Source: Dehalococcoidia bacterium (GTDB taxonomy: Bacteria; Chloroflexota; Dehalococcoidia; SM23-28-2). From it: a stretch of DNA of 64,000 nt. A program made the position numbers and the translations under genes. The stretch is taken from NCBI GenBank assembly GCA_030615765.1, contig JAUWYP010000003.1, forward strand, positions 62,001-126,000, given 5' to 3'. The notes under the pieces were generated by a model. It made no database searches. It had not been told where the DNA came from and saw only the letters and a program-made list of their open reading frames with translations. Shown piece after piece: positions 60,276 through 64,000 of this stretch (its first letter is position 1; every line of letters begins with the position of its first letter).

Positions 60276-60331
60276 TGCCAGCGGGTTTTCTCTCCGCGAC
60301 CCGCCGCAACAAGGATGCACCAACAGAGAAT

Positions 60332-60360
60332 ATCTTACCCTTATTACGATATTTTGTCAA
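60332..60360 (-). promoter_or_regulatory. Sigma-70-type promoter of the riboswitch transcript
   Basis: On the minus strand TTGACA (60355-60360) is followed after 17 bases by TAAGAT (60332-60337). The start near 60325 leaves room for the complete aptamer. Confidence 0.8.
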
Positions 60361-60411
60361 CTCTTATTGGCAACTCAATATCGCCTGAAGTGGGCCTGGC
60401 CGTCTGCACGG

Positions 60412-61584
60412 TTAGCAGGCCTTTGCCCGTTCTCCCAGCAAGTTCAGCTTGTACCTCCTGATATCCTCGGGCGGGATTCGCCTTCCGCTGGGGTCCACGA
60501 AGGCCAGGGCATCCTCGGGACACTGGACGATGCAGGCGCCGCATTGGACGCACTCGTTTTCGCTGGTGATGCTGGCCTTGTGCAGTTTGCTATCGATCTG
60601 GAAGCGATCCTTGGGGCACACCTCCCGGCAGATAGCTCGCCCCTGGCACCTGTCAGAGTCGAACTCCACCCGCAGGAGCCTATCCTCATGCAGCCCGCTC
60701 TTGCAAAGGGGCGTGCTCCCCGATAGGTCGAGGCTGAATAGGAGAGCCACAGCAAAGCTGGCCAGCCCCCACCCAACCAGAGTGCTCCAGTGCCAATCGC
60801 TGGCTAGGCGACCGTAGGCAATGAGAGCACCCATTAGAAGCGCCCACACCAGGAGGGCCTTTTGAGCCCGCGGGTCAAAAACGACGAAATATCTGGCCCA
60901 GCTAGGGCCTCCCTGATGGGAGTCTGCCCGCACCACTTTCGCCGGAATCCAGGGAAGGCCTGCGAATATGGCCATTCCGATGATCCAGACCACCGCCACG
61001 AATGGCAGTACCAGGTGGCGCCACCAGATGAGAAGAGGAATCAGGGGGATGACCGAGACAGGGAAGGCCCACATGATCGCCATCTCCAGCCGCTGAGGGA
61101 GGTCGAATCTGACCGTTCGCATTCCCTCTGTCTTCTTGTAGTGATTGTCCAGATAGGCGGGGATGTCCCCGGCGTAGACGGGTCCAAACATCGGTCGCCA
61201 GCCCGTTTTCTCCTCCACCACCGCTCGTTCGATGCCGGTGGCGCTGAGCTGAGGCAGAACAAGGCGCCGGTGGTCCACCAGGTCGTTGATGCCACTGGTC
61301 TTGATCACTGAGACCACGTCATCGGAGGTGAAGTGGCCGCCAGCGGCGGCGCACCAGACGTTGATGCCCCTGCTGTTGGCCACCAGCAGGTAGGCGTCGA
61401 TGCCCCTCAGGGCTCGCATCACTCGCCGCACGGTGAGGCCGAAGTTGCAGGTGACGAAGACGGGCGATTGGCGGTCGGGGTTGCCGATCTTCCTGAGGCC
61501 GGTCTTGGCGGGAAAGGGAAGCGCTCGGAGGGCAGTCTGGAGAACGTCGCTCAGAAAGTCCGCCAGAAGCTTTGCAATTTTCAT
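60412..61584 (-). CDS. HgcAB-like fusion protein (corrinoid domain, membrane domain, ferredoxin)
   Basis: The 390-residue protein begins with an HgcA/CdhD-like corrinoid domain (residues 1 to about 170) with the cap-helix motif GINVWCAAAGG, Cys78 being the invariant cobalt ligand of HgcA. Four or five transmembrane helices follow (about 175-310), then a C-terminal ferredoxin domain as in HgcB. Its second cluster motif CVQCGACIVQCP (345-355) is complete. The first, CQGRAICREVCP (313-323), has Arg where the second Cys is expected. Fused HgcAB-like proteins are known in thermophiles; the Pyrococcus form did not methylate mercury. It follows cpaM by 13 bases. Confidence 0.82.
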   Translation of the reverse strand: MKIAKLLADFLSDVLQTALRALPFPAKTGLRKIGNPDRQSPVFVTCNFGLTVRRVMRALRGIDAYLLVANSRGINVWCAAAGGHFTSDDVVSVIKTSGINDLVDHRRLVLPQLSATGIERAVVEEKTGWRPMFGPVYAGDIPAYLDNHYKKTEGMRTVRFDLPQRLEMAIMWAFPVSVIPLIPLLIWWRHLVLPFVAVVWIIGMAIFAGLPWIPAKVVRADSHQGGPSWARYFVVFDPRAQKALLVWALLMGALIAYGRLASDWHWSTLVGWGLASFAVALLFSLDLSGSTPLCKSGLHEDRLLRVEFDSDRCQGRAICREVCPKDRFQIDSKLHKASITSENECVQCGACIVQCPEDALAFVDPSGRRIPPEDIRRYKLNLLGERAKAC

Positions 61585-61597
61585 GCTCGTCTCTCGC

Positions 61598-62254
61598 TCA
61601 GTGCTTGATCGCGCTGATGATCTTGAAGTCGCCCAGAAGGCTGGCACTCGCCCACTCTATCTCAAAGTCGGCGTCCGCTATCTTGCTCTCCAGGTGGGCC
61701 ACGGCCCTGGTGGTAGTCTGGGTCAGGACATAGGTCAGGACCACCAGTGGCAGACGCACCAACAGGTGAAGCAGACGTCTTGGCCAGGAGGGAGGCACCG
61801 TCTCATCGGCGATGACCAGGCGGCCGCCGTCCTTTAGCAGGCGATGGCACTGGCGAAGGACGAATCGCTGCTCGTCGTCCGATAGCTCGCTGAAGGTGAG
61901 GCTGCTCATGATGGTGTCGAAGCTCTGGGGCTCAAACCTTTCATCTAGCTCGATGGCGCTCATCTGGAGGAGGGTGATGCTGTCCGCCAGATCCGCTTGC
62001 TCTACCTTACGGCGAGCGATGTCCAGCATGTGAGGGGAGATATCTATACCTGTGACCTGGGCGCCGCGGCGAGCGCACGCTATGGCCAGCGAGCCGGTGC
62101 CGCAGCCGATGTCCAGGGCGCGCCTGCCATCGCTCACGCCCCTCTCCGCCATCTCCCGGTGCACTCTGCTGATTCGGCCCAGGGAGAGGAGGCGTATCCC
62201 CAGGTCATATCGGCGCGGGGCCGACTCCAGGACCTTCATGAAGACGTAGCTCAT
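61598..62254 (-). CDS. cpaM: Corrinoid protein-associated methyltransferase (CpaM-like)
   Basis: The 218-residue class I SAM methyltransferase has motif I ALDIGCGTGSLAIACA near residue 48, VTGIDISPHMLDIARRKVEQ, and FDTIMSSLTFSELSDDEQRF. The C-terminal part has hydrophobic helices (LLHLLVRLPLVVLTYVLTQT), suggesting membrane contact. Genes of this kind adjoin HgcAB-like fusion genes, which is the basis for the name. It could supply the methyl group or handle the methylated product, but neither is shown. It is the first gene of the pair. Confidence 0.72.
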   Translation of the reverse strand: MSYVFMKVLESAPRRYDLGIRLLSLGRISRVHREMAERGVSDGRRALDIGCGTGSLAIACARRGAQVTGIDISPHMLDIARRKVEQADLADSITLLQMSAIELDERFEPQSFDTIMSSLTFSELSDDEQRFVLRQCHRLLKDGGRLVIADETVPPSWPRRLLHLLVRLPLVVLTYVLTQTTTRAVAHLESKIADADFEIEWASASLLGDFKIISAIKH

Positions 62255-62430
62255 GGCCTTAACCTCACTCTAGCACGGAAGGGTGGCCGCCGAAAGGACT
62301 GCGCAGGTGTGGGTGGGCGAGGCTAGGGTGAGGACCGCTACGCGGAAGCCGTAGAGCACTTGCCCCTGGCGGGTGTAGCCAGCACCGTGGGGGGCTACCG
62401 ATGCTGTCGCTGGCACTCCTACAACCAGCG

Positions 62431-62506
62431 TGGGGCCCCTGGCCGGACTCGAACCGACGACACGCGGTTTAGGAAACCGCTGCTCTGTCCACTGAGCTAC
62501 AGGGGC
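62431..62506 (-). tRNA. tRNA-Arg (CCU)
   Basis: The minus strand gives a 76-base tRNA with acceptor GCCCCTG/CAGGGGC and encoded CCA. The anticodon stem GCGGT/ACCGC encloses TTCCTAA with anticodon CCT. The discriminator reads C, which is unusual for tRNA-Arg. Confidence 0.93.
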
Positions 62507-62529
62507 ACCCTTCGGAGATGCGGTGAGAA

Positions 62530-62568
62530 GAGTTAGGGGTCAAGAACTTCACCCTTGACCCCTAACTC
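62530..62568. terminator. Perfect 15-bp inverted repeat between two tRNA genes
   Basis: GAGTTAGGGGTCAAG (62530-62544) and its exact complement (62554-62568) form a 15-bp stem with a nine-base loop. There is no T run on either strand, so a role as terminator of tRNA-Ala transcription is possible but not sure. Confidence 0.5.
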
Positions 62569-62583
62569 CATAATCCTTCACAT

Positions 62584-62659
62584 TGGTGGAGATAGCGGGA
62601 CTCGAACCCGCAACCTCGGCGATGCGAACGCCGCGCTCTCCCAATTGAGCTATATCCCC
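62584..62659 (-). tRNA. tRNA-Ala (CGC)
   Basis: The minus strand gives a 76-base tRNA with acceptor GGGGATA/TATCTCC (one G-T pair), discriminator A and encoded CCA. The anticodon stem CGGCG/CGCCG encloses TTCGCAT with anticodon CGC. Confidence 0.93.
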
Positions 62660-62696
62660 TTGGTAGTGTCATTATAGATAGGGCTGCCTGGCGCCG

Positions 62697-63245
62697 TCAA
62701 GAAAGGCCCTCCTTCCCCTTCTTGGCGGGAGGCAGAAGGCCTTCCACCAGCTCCACCTCTATCCAGCCTCCGTCCAGGTCTATCGCCTTGACCACGTCGT
62801 CCAGGGCCGGGATGAGCAGCTCGCCGCCCTCGCCACGCACCACGAAAACGTCGTTGCTTCCGGTGCTTAGGATCTGGGTCACCTTGCCCAGCGGCTGGCC
62901 CTCAGTGGTGCGCACCTCCAGCCCCAGTATCTGGAACTGATAGTACTCGCCTTCCGACAGGGGTTTCAGCTCCTCCTCTGGCACTTCCAGAAAGCGCTGG
63001 CGCAGGGCCTCAGCGGCGGTGGTGCTGTCGATGCCCGAAAGCTTGATGTAGACCTTTCCCTTGTACCAGCGACAGCGCTCGATAGCGTAGGCGACACCCT
63101 CTACGTAGAGGCTACAGCCGAGCGCAAACCGTTCCGGGAAGTCGGTCAGGGGCTCCACCTTCAGATCGCCCCGCAGGCCCCACGGCCCAAGGATGCGGCC
63201 GACGGTCACGTATCCCTGGCTAGCGTTTTCCCGGGGGCGAGACAT
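62697..63245 (-). CDS. rimM: 16S rRNA processing protein RimM
   Basis: The 182-residue protein has the RimM layout: VGRILGPWGLRGDLKVEPLTDFPERF at the N-terminus, FLEVPEEELKPLSEGEYYQFQILGLEV in the middle, and the PRC-barrel with VTQILSTGSNDVFVVRGEGGELLIPALDDVVKAIDLDGGWIEVELVEGLL. RimM helps assemble the 30S head. Its position downstream of KH-domain genes and a probable rpsP fits the usual rpsP-khpA-rimM-trmD order. Confidence 0.93.
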   Translation of the reverse strand: MSRPRENASQGYVTVGRILGPWGLRGDLKVEPLTDFPERFALGCSLYVEGVAYAIERCRWYKGKVYIKLSGIDSTTAAEALRQRFLEVPEEELKPLSEGEYYQFQILGLEVRTTEGQPLGKVTQILSTGSNDVFVVRGEGGELLIPALDDVVKAIDLDGGWIEVELVEGLLPPAKKGKEGLS

Positions 63246-63339
63246 AGCTAATCACCGCGACCTCCGCTGGAGGCGGAGAGGCCTCCCGCGCGTGAACTGG
63301 GGAAGGTGATCAAGCGAGGGAAGTCAGGCAGACGGGTTC

Positions 63340-63565
63340 CTATCCGATCTCCAGTACCGCTCTGGTTCCCTTGCGGATGGCGGCCACCTTGAGCATGGTG
63401 CGCATGGCGTTAGCGATGCGCACCCTCCTTGCCTATCACCCTGCCCATATCCGACTCGGCCACCCGCAGGTGATAGACGATGTGGTCTTCCTCCTCCTCC
63501 GTCACCACCACCTCATCCGGGTACTCGACGATGGCCCGGGCCATGTACTCGATAAGGTCCTTCAT
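63340..63565 (-). pseudogene. Second KH-domain gene copy, frameshifted
   Basis: The sequence repeats the coding part of the upstream KH gene with high identity. It starts at ATG 63565, overlapping the upstream copy's stop as ATGA. It reads correctly through the GxxG loop start (SDMGRVIGKEG). There, at about 63418-63424, one extra base shifts the frame to a stop (GAHR*) after about 40 residues. In the corrected frame it would continue to VLEIG and stop at 63340. It lies just upstream of rimM and looks like the original, now decayed, copy. Confidence 0.8.
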
Positions 63566-63957
63566 GGTTTGTCTCCACTCTCGGGCTCAGCCTCGGGCTC
63601 TGGCTCGGGCTCGAGCTCTGGCTCAGGCTCAGCCTCGGGCTCTGGCTCGGGCTCAGGCTCGAGCTCTGGCTCGGGTTCGGCCTCAGGCTCGGGCTCGCGT
63701 TCAGCCCTGGGGCCGGGCCGGGTGACACCCTCTCCGATCTCCAGTACCGCCCTGGTTCCCTTGCGGATGGCGGCCACCTTGAGCAGGGCGCGCATGGCGT
63801 TGGCGATGCGTCCCTGCTTGCCGATCACCTTGCCCATATCCGACTCGGCCACCCGCAGGCGAAAAACGATGTAGTCTTCCTCCTCCTCCTCCGTTACCAC
63901 CACCTCATCCGGGTAGTCGACGATGGCCCGGGCCATGTACTCGATGAGGTCCTTCAT
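63562..63957 (-). CDS. khpA: KH-domain RNA-binding protein with acidic Pro-Glu tail
   Basis: The 131-residue protein has a KhpA-type KH domain in residues 1-75: [21 protein letters not shown], then [22 protein letters not shown] with the GKQG loop that contacts RNA. It then carries about 55 residues of Pro-Glu/Ala-Glu repeats ending in ESGDKP. KhpA proteins usually stop after the KH domain. The same ending (ESGDKP) closes the gene upstream, probably rpsP, suggesting the tail was captured by a tandem duplication. The start overlaps the upstream stop as ATGA. Confidence 0.85.
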   Translation of the reverse strand: MKDLIEYMARAIVDYPDEVVVTEEEEEDYIVFRLRVAESDMGKVIGKQGRIANAMRALLKVAAIRKGTRAVLEIGEGVTRPGPRAEREPEPEAEPEPELEPEPEPEPEAEPEPELEPEPEPEAEPESGDKP

Positions 63958-64000
63958 GGTTTGTCTCCGCTCTCGGCCTCAGCCGCACTAGATTCCTGGT
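63954..64000 (-). CDS. C-terminal end of an upstream gene, probably rpsP (partial)
   Basis: Only the last 14 codons are in the window, ending [13 protein letters not shown] and a stop that overlaps the KH gene start. The family cannot be seen from the tail. The gene order with khpA and rimM suggests ribosomal protein S16 with an acidic C-terminal extension. Confidence 0.5.
   Translation of the reverse strand, partial: QESSAAEAESGDKP

Noticed and set aside
59730-60411. Cobalamin or glycine riboswitch near the corrinoid protein gene
   Set aside because: The corrinoid gene lies upstream of this region on the same strand, and the conserved blocks match the c-di-AMP aptamer, not cobalamin or glycine ones.
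62431-62659. Second integration hotspot at the tRNA pair
   Set aside because: No partial tRNA duplicates or integrase are near these tRNA genes.
63590-63720. Tandem repeat as a separate element
   Set aside because: The Ser/Gly-coding or Pro/Glu-coding repeat is the in-frame acidic tail of the KH protein, not an independent repeat element.

Overview
The window is GC-rich, densely packed bacterial DNA, most likely from a member of the Chloroflexota (Dehalococcoidia-like). This is an inference from gene content: lipoproteins with Thr/Pro linkers, a thiolase paired with an HMG-CoA-synthase-like protein carrying a DUF35 domain, a corrinoid HgcAB-like fusion, tungstate uptake, and LarE. No rRNA gene is present to confirm it.

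Positions 1-37,300 are mainly chromosomal backbone. They hold the end of a complex I-type cluster (nuoB, nuoI, start of nuoG), an acyl-CoA condensing pair, a radical SAM protein, a MidA-type methyltransferase, a drug exporter, and a tungstate ABC transporter behind a ModE-like regulator. Next come an IF2B-like/NUDIX pair, rubrerythrin, dUTPase, two zinc alcohol dehydrogenases, a TauE-like exporter with LarE, ribosomal protein L25, fmt, a peptide-binding protein, secG, yvcK and gatB. Four tRNA genes, a metallopeptidase, and MarR and TetR regulators follow. Small decayed genes (hydantoinase B tail) lie between them.

Positions 37,347-58,495 are an integrated mobile island of 21.1 kb. It is bounded by a 49-bp direct repeat that is the 3' part of the tRNA-Trp gene. 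Its replication and integration module is at the right end: an iteron-like repeat cluster, a RepA-like ATPase, an AlpA/Xis-type protein, an unknown gene, and a tyrosine integrase broken by a frameshift. Repeated GTTGCTGTCA motifs flank both junctions as candidate integrase arm sites. The cargo looks defensive. A five-gene operon encodes a metallo-beta-lactamase-fold protein, a single-chain E2-E1-JAB ubiquitin-like conjugation/deconjugation protein, a membrane protein, a second metallo-beta-lactamase-fold protein and a PD-(D/E)XK-like protein. The island also carries a type IIG restriction-modification enzyme, a HEPN-like protein, another PD-(D/E)XK-like protein, a 52-residue protein with a RING-type cysteine/histidine pattern, and a large membrane protein with an ICMT-like N-terminus. 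No conjugation or capsid genes were seen, so the layout resembles a satellite-like integrative element.

Positions 58,496-64,000 return to backbone. They hold the complete tRNA-Trp, a YihY/BrkB protein, a c-di-AMP (ydaO-type) riboswitch with promoter and terminator in front of a zinc-ribbon gene and a possible 28-residue membrane peptide, an HgcAB-like corrinoid/ferredoxin fusion with its methyltransferase CpaM, two tRNAs, and rimM. The window ends with a tandemly duplicated KH-domain gene in which the upstream copy gained an acidic tail and the downstream copy is frameshifted, next to the end of what is probably rpsP.
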